Shown piece after piece: positions 55,768 through 63,030 of a stretch of 64,000 bases of DNA (position 1 is the stretch's first letter; every line of letters begins with the position of its first letter). Source of the DNA: Pseudonocardia oceani. GTDB taxonomy: Bacteria; Actinomycetota; Actinomycetes; Mycobacteriales; Pseudonocardiaceae. Made by a program: the position numbers and the translations under genes. The notes below the pieces were generated by a model. It searched no databases. It had not been told where the DNA came from and worked only from the letters and a program-made list of their open reading frames with translations. The DNA lies in the NCBI RefSeq assembly GCF_019263585.2, contig NZ_JADQDF010000001.1:2232001-2296000 (forward strand), read 5' to 3'.

Positions 55768-55782
55768 TGGCACCGGGTGCCA
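55768..55782. promoter_or_regulatory. palindromic operator candidate upstream of mftA
   Basis: TGGCACC-G-GGTGCCA is a perfect 7-bp inverted repeat around one base, 46 bases upstream of the mftA ATG. Its size and position fit a TetR-type site. MftR, the usual regulator, is not encoded next to it. Confidence 0.55.
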
Positions 55783-55810
55783 AAGACAAGACCCGCCCGC
55801 CGATCGACCA

Positions 55811-55840
55811 CCTCCGCCCCTCCGATCGGAGGGGCGGAGG
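55811..55840. promoter_or_regulatory. 30-bp perfect palindrome covering the ribosome site of the DUF952-GNAT gene
   Basis: CCTCCGCCCCTCC-GATC-GGAGGGGCGGAGG is a perfect palindrome that ends 9 bases before the GTG at 55850, and its right arm contains the GGAGG of that gene. In RNA it forms a 13-bp hairpin that hides the ribosome site; in DNA it could be an operator between divergent mftA and this gene. Confidence 0.65.
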
Positions 55841-55849
55841 ATCGCTCCC

Positions 55850-56926
55850 GTGACCGACGTCCTGCTGCACCTCGCCACCACCGCCGAATGGCGCACGCAC
55901 CTCGGGCGCGGGGAGGTCCGCCCGTCCGTCGCGGAGTTCGTGCACCTGTCCGGGCCCGACCAGGTCGCCCTCCCCGCGCAGCGGCTGTTCGCCGGACGAG
56001 CCGACGTGAACCTGCTCGTGCTCGACCCGGCGCGGATCGGCGTCGAGGTCCGGTACGAGCCCGGCCTGCCCACCGACCCCGCCTCGATGCTGTTCCCGCA
56101 CGCCTACGGCCCGGTGCCCACCTCGGCCGTACTGGCCGTGCTGCCCTACCGGCCGGAGTTCGCGGCGCCGGTGCTTCCCGCGCTCGACACCGCCGGGCGC
56201 GCCCTCGCGGTGCTCACGTCGGTGCTGCGCCGGACGGCCACCGCGGAGGAGCCGGTGACGGGAGGGGTGGCGGTGCGGACGTCGTCGGTGCCCCGGTCCA
56301 ACCAGCACAACCAGGTCCTCGTGGACGGTACGGCCGACGCCGCGGCGGTCGCCGATGACGCCGCCCGGGTCCTGCACGACCGGCCCCGACCTGCGGCGCT
56401 GCTGGCCGGCGACCACCTGGAGGGCACGGCGAGCGCGCTGGCCGCGGCCGGGCACGCCGTCGACGCGCTGACCGTCATGGCCGCGCCGGCGGGCGGTCAC
56501 CGCTCCCCGGGCGTCCGCACCGTCGAGCCCGGCGCGCTGCGCCCGTTCCGTGACGCCGCCTGGCGCCGCGGGGTCCCCGACGTCGACGAGGAGTCCCTGG
56601 CCCAGCTCTCCGACCGCTGGCTGCGCGAGGCCGAGGTGGTCGACCTGCGGTGCCTGGCGGTCGAGCACGACGGCGCCGTCGTGGCCGCGGCGGTGCTCAA
56701 GGTCGACGGGGCGACGGCCGTGCTCGACGCCGTCGAGACCGACCCCGCGCACCGCCGACGCGGCCACGGCGACGCACTGGTGGCCGAGGCGCTGGCGCAG
56801 GCCGGCGACGCGGGCTGCGACCTCGTCGTGCTCGAGGCCGACGCCGTCGGCCGGCCCCGCCACTGGTACGCGCGCCGGGGCTTCCGCGTGGTCGCCCGCG
56901 CGTGGCAGGCCACCTTGTCGCAATAG
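55850..56926 (+). CDS. DUF952-GNAT fusion protein
   Basis: This 358-aa protein has an N-terminal DUF952 domain (LLHLATTAEWRTHLGRGEVRPSVAEFVHLSGPDQVALPAQRLFAG...LPTDPASMLFPHAYGPVP) and a C-terminal GNAT acetyltransferase (LRCLAVEHDGAVVAAAVLKVDGATAVLDAVETDPAHRRRGHGDALVAEAL, VLEADAVGRPRHWYARRGFRVV). The acetyl-CoA loop RRRGHGDALV is present. Such a fusion is not common. It is divergent from mftA, from which 127 bases separate the starts. Function unknown. Confidence 0.8.
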   Translation: MTDVLLHLATTAEWRTHLGRGEVRPSVAEFVHLSGPDQVALPAQRLFAGRADVNLLVLDPARIGVEVRYEPGLPTDPASMLFPHAYGPVPTSAVLAVLPYRPEFAAPVLPALDTAGRALAVLTSVLRRTATAEEPVTGGVAVRTSSVPRSNQHNQVLVDGTADAAAVADDAARVLHDRPRPAALLAGDHLEGTASALAAAGHAVDALTVMAAPAGGHRSPGVRTVEPGALRPFRDAAWRRGVPDVDEESLAQLSDRWLREAEVVDLRCLAVEHDGAVVAAAVLKVDGATAVLDAVETDPAHRRRGHGDALVAEALAQAGDAGCDLVVLEADAVGRPRHWYARRGFRVVARAWQATLSQ

Positions 56927-57073
56927 AATGGCAACTGCGGGAACGGGGTCACAGGAGGGGGTCAGCTACCCGATCAGACGGGCTACCCCCGTCCCTCCTC
57001 ATGGTTTTCCTGTGCCCCGGGCCACACGGGTCCTAGCGTCGCGGCGACACACCCGCACGCAGAAAGGGCTGCC

Positions 57074-58366
57074 ATGCAGGTCGAAGAGATGCTCCCGCAG
57101 TTCCCGATCAAGGAGTTCCACCCGTTCCCGCGGGCGCTCATGGGTCCGGGAGCGCACGAGCTGATCGGTCCGGAGGCCCTCAAGCTGGGCTTCAAGAAGA
57201 CGCTGGTGATGACGTCGGGCCTGCGCGGCTCCGACATCGTCCACAAGATCGTCGAGTCGATGAAGTACCACGGCCTCGAGGTCGTCGTGTACGACAAGGT
57301 CGAGTCGAACCCCAAGGACTACAACGTCATGGACGCTGTGGGCCTCTACCAGCAGAACAACTGCGACAGCTTCGTCTCCATCGGCGGCGGCTCCTCGCAC
57401 GACGCGTGCAAGGGCGCGCGCGTCTCCGTCGCGCACGACGGCCGCAACGTCAACGAGTTCGAGGGCTTCAACAAGTCCGAGAACCCGAAGAACCCGCCGC
57501 ACATCGCGGTGTCGACCACGGCCGGCACCGGTTCCGAGACCTCGTGGGCCTACGTCATCACCGACACCACGACGGACCCGGACAACCCCCACAAGTACGT
57601 GGCGTTCGACGACGCGTCGGTCACGACACTGGCGATCGACGACCCGGTCCTCTACTACTCCTGCCCGGTCGACTACACCGCGCAGTGCGGGTTCGACGTG
57701 CTCGCGCACGCCTCGGAGCCCTACGTCTCGCGCATCAACTTCGACCCGTCGCTGGGCAACGCGCTGCACGCCATCAAGCTCACCGCGCGCAGCCTGCGCG
57801 AGGCCGTGTGGAACCCGCAGTCCTACGCGGGCCGCGAGGGCATGATGAACGCGCAGTACATCGCGGCGCAGGCGTTCAACTCCGGCGGCCTGGGCATCAT
57901 CCACTCGATCAGCCACGCGGTGTCGGCGTTCTACGACACCCACCACGGCCTGAACAACGCCGTCGCGCTCCCGCGCGTGTGGGCGTTCAACATGCCGGTG
58001 CACTACAAGCGCTTCGCCGACATCGCCTCGGCCATGGGCGTCGACACCCACGGCATGACCGACGTGCAGGCCGCCGAGGCCGCGCTCGCCGCGTCCATCC
58101 GGCTGCTGCGCGACGTGGGCATCCCGGAGCGCTTCGTCGACGTCAAGCAGGACTCGTACTCCAAGAACCGCCTGGGCCAGGGCCCGACCAAGTTCTACGA
58201 GAACGAGTCGATCATCAAGGGTGACGCGGCGGACGTCGACCGCATCACGAACCACGTCCTCGGCGACGCCTGCACCCCGGGCAACCCGAAGGAGTGCACC
58301 TTCGAGACGGTGCGCCCCGTGGTCGACCACTGCATGAACGGCGATCTGGACGACCTGCTCACCTGA
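57074..58366 (+). CDS. mno: NDMA-dependent methanol dehydrogenase (mycofactocin-linked)
   Basis: This 430-aa iron-type alcohol dehydrogenase fits the NDMA-dependent methanol dehydrogenase group of Amycolatopsis, Rhodococcus and mycobacteria. Motifs are FVSIGGGSSHDACKGA, VSTTAGTGSETSWAYVITD, metal ligands in CGFDVLAHASEPYVSR and the two histidines of IIHSISHAVSAFYDTHHGLNNAVALP. The enzyme keeps its NAD(P) bound and passes electrons to mycofactocin in vivo. AAAGGGCT precedes the ATG. It is highly expressed in relatives and is closed by a strong terminator. Confidence 0.92.
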   Translation: MQVEEMLPQFPIKEFHPFPRALMGPGAHELIGPEALKLGFKKTLVMTSGLRGSDIVHKIVESMKYHGLEVVVYDKVESNPKDYNVMDAVGLYQQNNCDSFVSIGGGSSHDACKGARVSVAHDGRNVNEFEGFNKSENPKNPPHIAVSTTAGTGSETSWAYVITDTTTDPDNPHKYVAFDDASVTTLAIDDPVLYYSCPVDYTAQCGFDVLAHASEPYVSRINFDPSLGNALHAIKLTARSLREAVWNPQSYAGREGMMNAQYIAAQAFNSGGLGIIHSISHAVSAFYDTHHGLNNAVALPRVWAFNMPVHYKRFADIASAMGVDTHGMTDVQAAEAALAASIRLLRDVGIPERFVDVKQDSYSKNRLGQGPTKFYENESIIKGDAADVDRITNHVLGDACTPGNPKECTFETVRPVVDHCMNGDLDDLLT

Positions 58367-58385
58367 TACATCCCGCTTACAGTCA

Positions 58386-58417
58386 TCAGGGGCGCCGGCC
58401 GTGGCCGGCGCCCCTGA
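58386..58417 (+). terminator. strong terminator after the methanol dehydrogenase
   Basis: TCAGGGGCGCCGGCC at 58386-58400 pairs perfectly with 58403-58417 across a 2-base loop. It lies 19 bases after the stop and 24 bases before the MoxR start, so read-through would set lower expression of the chaperone genes. Confidence 0.75.
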
Positions 58418-58441
58418 CGCGAGTCACGATCGGAGCAGCGC

Positions 58442-59674
58442 GTGTTCGAGTCCGGCACTGGACAGTTCGATTCCGTCGACGAGGTCGTCGACGCCCTGGG
58501 CGAGCAGGGCTACATCGCCGACAGCCGCCTCGCCACCACCGTGTTCCTGGTCAACCGACTCGACAAGCCGCTGCTGATCGAGGGCCCGGCCGGCGTCGGC
58601 AAGACGGAGCTGGCCAAGGCGCTCGCGAAGGCCACGGGCCGGCGCCTGCTGCGCCTGCAGTGCTACGAGGGCCAGGACGAGACCAAGGCCCTCTACGAGT
58701 GGGACTACGGCAAGCAGCTGCTCTACACCCAGATCCTGCGCGAGAAGATCGGCCAGGTCGTCGCCGACGCGCCCACGCTGGAGGACGCCGTCGACCGCAT
58801 CGGTGCCCAGGAAAGCGTGTTCTTCTCCGAACGCTTCCTCGCCTCGCGCCCGCTGCTGGAGGCCATCCGCTCCGACGAGCCGGTCGTCCTGCTGATCGAC
58901 GAGGTCGACCGCGCGGACGAGGCGCTCGAGGCGGTGCTGCTGGAGACGCTGGCCGAGTACCAGGTCTCCGTGCCCGAGGTCGGCACGTTCACCACCAAGA
59001 CCCCGCCCTACGTGGTCCTGACCAGCAACAACACCCGCGACCTGTCGGCTGCGCTCAAGCGCCGCTGCCTGCACCTGTTCCTGGACTACCCCACCGCCGA
59101 GCGCGAGCTGGAGATCGTCCGGAGCAAGAAGACCGGGCTGCCGGACGCGCTCGCCGAGCAGCTCGTCGGCATCGTGCGCGGGCTGCGGCAGCTGGAGCTG
59201 CGCAAGTCGCCCTCGATCTCGGAGACGATCGACTGGGCCCGCACGCTCGCCGTGCTGGGCGTCGAGGAGCTCAACGCGACGATCCTGTCCGACACCGTGT
59301 CCGTCGTCGTCAAGTACGACAAGGACGTCCGCAAGGCGATCGGCGCGCTGCCCACCCTCGTCGACCCGAACGCCACCGTCCCCGAGAAGGGCCACGGACA
59401 CGGTCACGGGCACGGCCACGGCCACGACGACCAGGACCCGCCCGCGCCGGCGTCACGGCAGTCGTCCCCCCGCGACGACGACGACGACGAGGACGACGAC
59501 GGGGGCCGCGCCGTGCGAGCGGCCAAGGACACCCCCGGCCGCTTCGGCAACACCTACGGCAGCAACCCCCTCGGGGGCGACACCGGCGCGAAGCCGATCA
59601 CCCCGCCGAAGGTGCCCGCCGAGCGGGGCACCCGCAGCTTCGGTGCGGGCCTGGGTCGGAAGCGGGCGCTGTGA
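58442..59674 (+). CDS. MoxR-type AAA+ ATPase with Gly-His tract
   Basis: This 410-aa protein has Walker A EGPAGVGKTELAKALA, LLRLQCYEGQDETKALYEWDYGKQLLYTQ, Walker B VLLIDEVDRADEALEAVLLE and LTSNNTRDLSAALKRRCLHLFLDYP. MoxR ATPases with VWA partners insert metal or cofactor, or assemble enzymes; the name comes from methanol dehydrogenase. After the core, residues about 317-330 are seven Gly-His repeats, then an Asp-rich run and a basic tail. GTG start. It precedes the VWA gene. Confidence 0.9.
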   Translation: MFESGTGQFDSVDEVVDALGEQGYIADSRLATTVFLVNRLDKPLLIEGPAGVGKTELAKALAKATGRRLLRLQCYEGQDETKALYEWDYGKQLLYTQILREKIGQVVADAPTLEDAVDRIGAQESVFFSERFLASRPLLEAIRSDEPVVLLIDEVDRADEALEAVLLETLAEYQVSVPEVGTFTTKTPPYVVLTSNNTRDLSAALKRRCLHLFLDYPTAERELEIVRSKKTGLPDALAEQLVGIVRGLRQLELRKSPSISETIDWARTLAVLGVEELNATILSDTVSVVVKYDKDVRKAIGALPTLVDPNATVPEKGHGHGHGHGHGHDDQDPPAPASRQSSPRDDDDDEDDDGGRAVRAAKDTPGRFGNTYGSNPLGGDTGAKPITPPKVPAERGTRSFGAGLGRKRAL

Positions 59675-59682
59675 CCACCCCC

Positions 59683-59722
59683 GTGAGCGGCGACCGTGCC
59701 CAGGGGCACGGTTGCCGCTCAC
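59683..59722. repeat. 19-bp hairpin between moxR and the VWA gene
   Basis: GTGAGCGGCGACCGTGCCC (59683-59701) pairs with 59704-59722 with a single G-T pair and a 2-base loop. It overlaps no gene and ends 19 bases before the VWA ATG. It may lower expression of the second gene or be a dispersed palindromic repeat. Confidence 0.65.
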
Positions 59723-59741
59723 GAGCACCGGAGGTGCACTG

Positions 59742-61271
59742 ATGGAGAACGCGCTGCACCGCTTCGTCCGGCTCCTGCGGCTGCGGGGGATGCGCATCTC
59801 GATCCCCGAGGCCCTCGACGCGATGGCCTGCGCCTCGCAGCCCGGGATGATGGGCGACAAGGAGCAGCTCCGGGCCGCCCTGCGCGTCGCCCTGGTCAAG
59901 GACCGGCGCGACGAGGAGGTCTTCGACGACATCTTCGACCGCTTCTTCGCGCTGGTGAAGGTCGGTGACGACGCCACCGGGCACGGCCACGGGCACGGGC
60001 ACGGCGACCTGTCCGACACCGGCGAGCTGGAGTCGTTCACGCTGTCGGAGGAGCCGAGCAACACCCCCGAGCAGGGCCACGAGCACGGCAAGCCGGCCGA
60101 CATCCGCGACTACTTCGACCCCGACGACCTGGCGCAGCAGTACAACCTGCACCAGGAGGCCAACAAGATCGACATGGCCGCGATGACGGACGAGATCGTG
60201 CTGTCCAAGGACAGCCAGGGCATCGACGGCGAGGGCCAGCGCGTCCAGATCGAGACCGACAGCCTGCACAACGCCGGCATGCCCGGCGACATCTCCCAGC
60301 AGCAGGGCACGAAGGTCGACGCCGACCTGTCGGTGGCCCAGCAGGAGATGCTGCTGGGCTGGCTGAACGCGACCGACGGCGAGTCGCAGGACGGCACCGA
60401 GGACGACGCCGCGGCCCTGCGCCGTCGCATGACCGGCGTGCTCGCCGGGCTCCCCGAGGCGCTCAAGAAGCACCTCGAGGCGCTGATGGCGCTGGAGAAC
60501 AAGGTCGTCGAGGGGGCCGAGGCGGAGAAGGTCCGCGAGGTCGACCGCGTCGGCGAGCACGAGCGGATGGAGCTCGAGGAGTCGATCCGCCGGCTCGCGC
60601 ACACGCTGCACGGCGGGCTGACGCACAAGCGCAAGGTCTCCAGCCGCGGGCGCATCGACTCCGGCCGCACGATGCGCCGCAACATGCGCTTCGACGGCAT
60701 CCCGTTCTCCCCGATCACGGTCACGCGCTCGGAGGACAAGCCACGACTGGTGATCCTGGCCGACGTGTCGCTGTCGGTGCGGGCCACCGCGCGGTTCACC
60801 CTGCACCTGGTGCACGGGCTGCAGAACCTGTTCGGCCAGGTGCGGGCGTTCGCGTTCGTGGCCGACATGGTGGAGGTCACCGACCTGTTCGAGGACCACC
60901 CCGTCGAGCAGGCCCTGGGCCTGATCTTCGGCGGCGACGTCCTCGACGTGGACGCCAACTCCGACTACGGCAAGGCCTTCGGCACGTTCCAGGAGGAGTA
61001 CGCCTCGGCGGTCAACCGGCGCTCCACCGTGATCGTGCTGGGCGACGGGCGCGGCAACGGCAACGACCCCAACACAGAGGCGTTCGCCGAGATCACCCGC
61101 CGCGCGCGGGAGACGATCTGGCTCACCCCCGAGCCCCGCTACTCCTGGGGCCTCGGCGCGTGCGACCTGCCCGAGTACGCCGAGTACTGCTCGCGGGTGC
61201 GCGTGGTGCGCGACCTCTCGGGCCTGGAGACCGCCGCCCACGAGATGGCCGCGGAGCTCGTGGGCCGTTGA
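59742..61271 (+). CDS. VWA-domain protein with Gly-His tract (MoxR partner)
   Basis: This 509-aa protein has the N-terminal FVRLLRLRGMRISIPEALDAM, a His-rich tract at about residues 80-89 (GHGHGHGHGD) and a second HG motif (GHEHGK), a long acidic/helical middle and a C-terminal VWA domain with the metal-dependent adhesion site LADVSLSVRATARFTL. It ends with WLTPEPRYSWGLGACDLPEYAEYC. GGAGG lies 9 bases before the ATG. With MoxR it probably activates the methanol dehydrogenase; this is inference from context. Confidence 0.88.
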   Translation: MENALHRFVRLLRLRGMRISIPEALDAMACASQPGMMGDKEQLRAALRVALVKDRRDEEVFDDIFDRFFALVKVGDDATGHGHGHGHGDLSDTGELESFTLSEEPSNTPEQGHEHGKPADIRDYFDPDDLAQQYNLHQEANKIDMAAMTDEIVLSKDSQGIDGEGQRVQIETDSLHNAGMPGDISQQQGTKVDADLSVAQQEMLLGWLNATDGESQDGTEDDAAALRRRMTGVLAGLPEALKKHLEALMALENKVVEGAEAEKVREVDRVGEHERMELEESIRRLAHTLHGGLTHKRKVSSRGRIDSGRTMRRNMRFDGIPFSPITVTRSEDKPRLVILADVSLSVRATARFTLHLVHGLQNLFGQVRAFAFVADMVEVTDLFEDHPVEQALGLIFGGDVLDVDANSDYGKAFGTFQEEYASAVNRRSTVIVLGDGRGNGNDPNTEAFAEITRRARETIWLTPEPRYSWGLGACDLPEYAEYCSRVRVVRDLSGLETAAHEMAAELVGR

Positions 61272-61320
61272 CGCAGCGGCCCCGTCCGCACACCGCGCGG
61301 GCGGGGCGGAGGCGGGGCGC

Positions 61321-61364
61321 GGGTGGGGCCGGGCGCGGGTGGGGCCGGGCGCGGGTGGGGCCGG
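61321..61364. repeat. 16-bp GC-rich tandem repeat
   Basis: Unit GGGTGGGGCCGGGCGC occurs twice exactly at 61321-61352 and a third, slightly altered copy follows. It lies in the 200-base gap between the VWA and methyltransferase genes. Confidence 0.75.
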
Positions 61365-61470
61365 GGCGCGGGCCGCGATCACAGGCAGAAGGTCGCCCGA
61401 GGCAGCCCGTCCCGACGGCCTGACCGTTCCGGCAGGTGCTCCGGCCCGCCCCCGCGCCTAGGCTCGGGAG

Positions 61471-62214
61471 ATGACCACCGCGACCGCGCCCCGGCTCACG
61501 ATGGGCGCCGACGGCCGGCTCCGGCACCGCATCGGCCCGGGCGAGATCAGCAACGACCTCGCCGGCTGGATCGCCGACGACCTCGTCGCGCCCGGCCACA
61601 TCGAGGCCACCGCGTTCGAGCGCACGTTCGTCTCGGTGGTCGCGTCGGTCGACCCCGGCTGGACCGCGTTCTACCGCAACACCCTCGACGAGCTGGGCCG
61701 CGGCGGCGCCCCCGGCGGCACGAACGCGGGGATGGCGCCCGTGCACGACCGCGCCGTCGAGCTGGCCGTCGGGTCGGTCGTGGAGCTCGGCTGCTGCTTC
61801 GGGTTCCTGTCGCTGCAGCTCGTCGCGGCCGGCCACGAGGTCACGGCCGTCGACCTCTCGGCGGGCACGGTCCGCCTGCTCTCCCGGGTCGCGCCCGCGC
61901 TCGGCCTCCCGCTGCACACCCTCACCGGCGACGCCACCGCCGTGCCGATGGCCGACGGCGCCGCCGACACCGTGTTCGCCGTGCACCTGCTGGAGCACCT
62001 GCCACCCGCGCTCGCCCCGGTGGTCGTCGGCGAGATGCTGCGCCTGGCGCGGGAGCGGGTGGTCGTCGCCGTGCCCTACGAGGACGAGCCCAACGCGGCC
62101 TGGGGCCACGTCCGCACCTTCGACGCCGCGGCGCTCGACGCGCTCGGCGCCGCCACCGGGCGGCCCTACCGGATCGAGGACCACCACGGCGGTTGGCTCG
62201 TCGTCGACGTCTGA
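61471..62214 (+). CDS. mftM: mycofactocin oligosaccharide methyltransferase MftM-like
   Basis: This 247-aa SAM methyltransferase has VVELGCCFGFLSLQLVAAGHEVTAVDLSAGTVRLL (motif I) and the HLLEHLPPALAPVVVGEMLRLARERVVVAVPYEDEPNAAWGHVRTFD segment seen in MftM (Rv3030-like), which methylates a glucose of the mycofactocin oligosaccharide chain. RLRHRIGPGEISNDLAGWI at the start also fits. The nearby mft genes support the call. Confidence 0.75.
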   Translation: MTTATAPRLTMGADGRLRHRIGPGEISNDLAGWIADDLVAPGHIEATAFERTFVSVVASVDPGWTAFYRNTLDELGRGGAPGGTNAGMAPVHDRAVELAVGSVVELGCCFGFLSLQLVAAGHEVTAVDLSAGTVRLLSRVAPALGLPLHTLTGDATAVPMADGAADTVFAVHLLEHLPPALAPVVVGEMLRLARERVVVAVPYEDEPNAAWGHVRTFDAAALDALGAATGRPYRIEDHHGGWLVVDV

Positions 62215-62354
62215 TCAGACCGCACCGCGCCCCGGTGCAGGCGGTGCGCGAGCGGCGAGGGCGCCGTGAACAGCCAGACGTCCGACGCGAGCGTTCCCCG
62301 GATCGCGACGCCGTGCAGGACGTCGAGGGCGGGGACCCGCGTCCGCTCAGCCAC
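62166..62354 (-). pseudogene. remnant of a DUF418-family membrane protein
   Basis: The first ~43 residues (RVPALDVLHGVAIRGTLASDVWLFTAPSPLAHRLH) match the N-terminus of DUF418 proteins, which normally continue with many membrane helices to about 350-400 aa. Here the frame runs into the 3' end of the methyltransferase gene and stops. The GTG overlaps the neighbouring stop by 8 bases. The rest was probably deleted. Confidence 0.65.
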
Positions 62355-62931
62355 GGACCGGTTCCCGCGGCGGCGCGAGCGTGGCCCACAGCGGGCCGAC
62401 GCCGAACCAGATGACGACGACGGGCACCAGCCGTGCGCCCCAGCTCCACATGGGGTCGGTCGTCCACGCCACCGGCTCGGGTACCGCGGTGCCCGCCACC
62501 AGCGCCGTCAGCCCCATGACGGCCAACGCGACGCCCCAGCCGAGCGCGAGCTTCCCCCACTCGACCCACTCGTGGCGCACCTTCGTGATCCCGTACCGCG
62601 GGGCGCCCGGTGGGGGCGGCCCGTCGGCGAAGCGGTGGGCGAACCGGCCGTCGGCCCAGCGGATCACCGAGTGCCCGAACGCCACTGTGAACCCGAGGTA
62701 GACCGCGGCCAGCCCGTGCGTCGCGCCCGGTGGGGAGCCGCCCGCCACGTCCAGCAGCGACGCCGGGACGAGCACGACGTCGAGCACCGGCACCGACACC
62801 AGCAGCACCGTGCTCAGCCGCCGGGCCCGCAGCACGTACCGCGTGGCGAGCCCGGCGAGCAGGAGCACCCAGAACAGGACCTCGCACGCGCCGATCAGGA
62901 GCACGAGGGGTTGCGTCAGCATCTCGGCCAT
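62347..62931 (-). CDS. multi-pass membrane protein of unknown function
   Basis: This 194-aa protein has about five hydrophobic segments (VLLIGACEVLFWVLLLAGLAT, STVLLVSVPVLDVVLVPASLL, LAAVYLGFTVAFGH, LALGWGVALAVMGLTALVAG, LVPVVVIWFGVGPLWATL). A soluble loop has the conserved-looking RWADGRFAHRFADGPPPPGAPRYG and TKVRHEWVEWGKLALGW. I recall similar actinobacterial proteins next to DUF418. Function unknown. Confidence 0.65.
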   Translation of the reverse strand: MAEMLTQPLVLLIGACEVLFWVLLLAGLATRYVLRARRLSTVLLVSVPVLDVVLVPASLLDVAGGSPPGATHGLAAVYLGFTVAFGHSVIRWADGRFAHRFADGPPPPGAPRYGITKVRHEWVEWGKLALGWGVALAVMGLTALVAGTAVPEPVAWTTDPMWSWGARLVPVVVIWFGVGPLWATLAPPREPVRG

Positions 62932-63030
62932 GCCGCGAGCGTGCCGCGTCGCGGCGCCGCGGTCGTCGGGCGCGAGGACGACCCGGTGTACCTCCTTCGA
63001 TCGACGCACGGGCCCCGCAGCCGTGGTGGG

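Noticed and set aside
57074..58366. NAD-recycling choline or lactaldehyde dehydrogenase as alternatives for the iron-type alcohol dehydrogenase
   Set aside because: Length, the opening LPQFPIKEFHPFPRALMGPG and the mft and moxR context fit the NDMA-dependent methanol dehydrogenase group better.
59371..59430. Gly-His tract in MoxR as a frameshift or tandem-repeat artefact
   Set aside because: The reading frame is intact on both sides and a similar tract occurs independently in the VWA protein.
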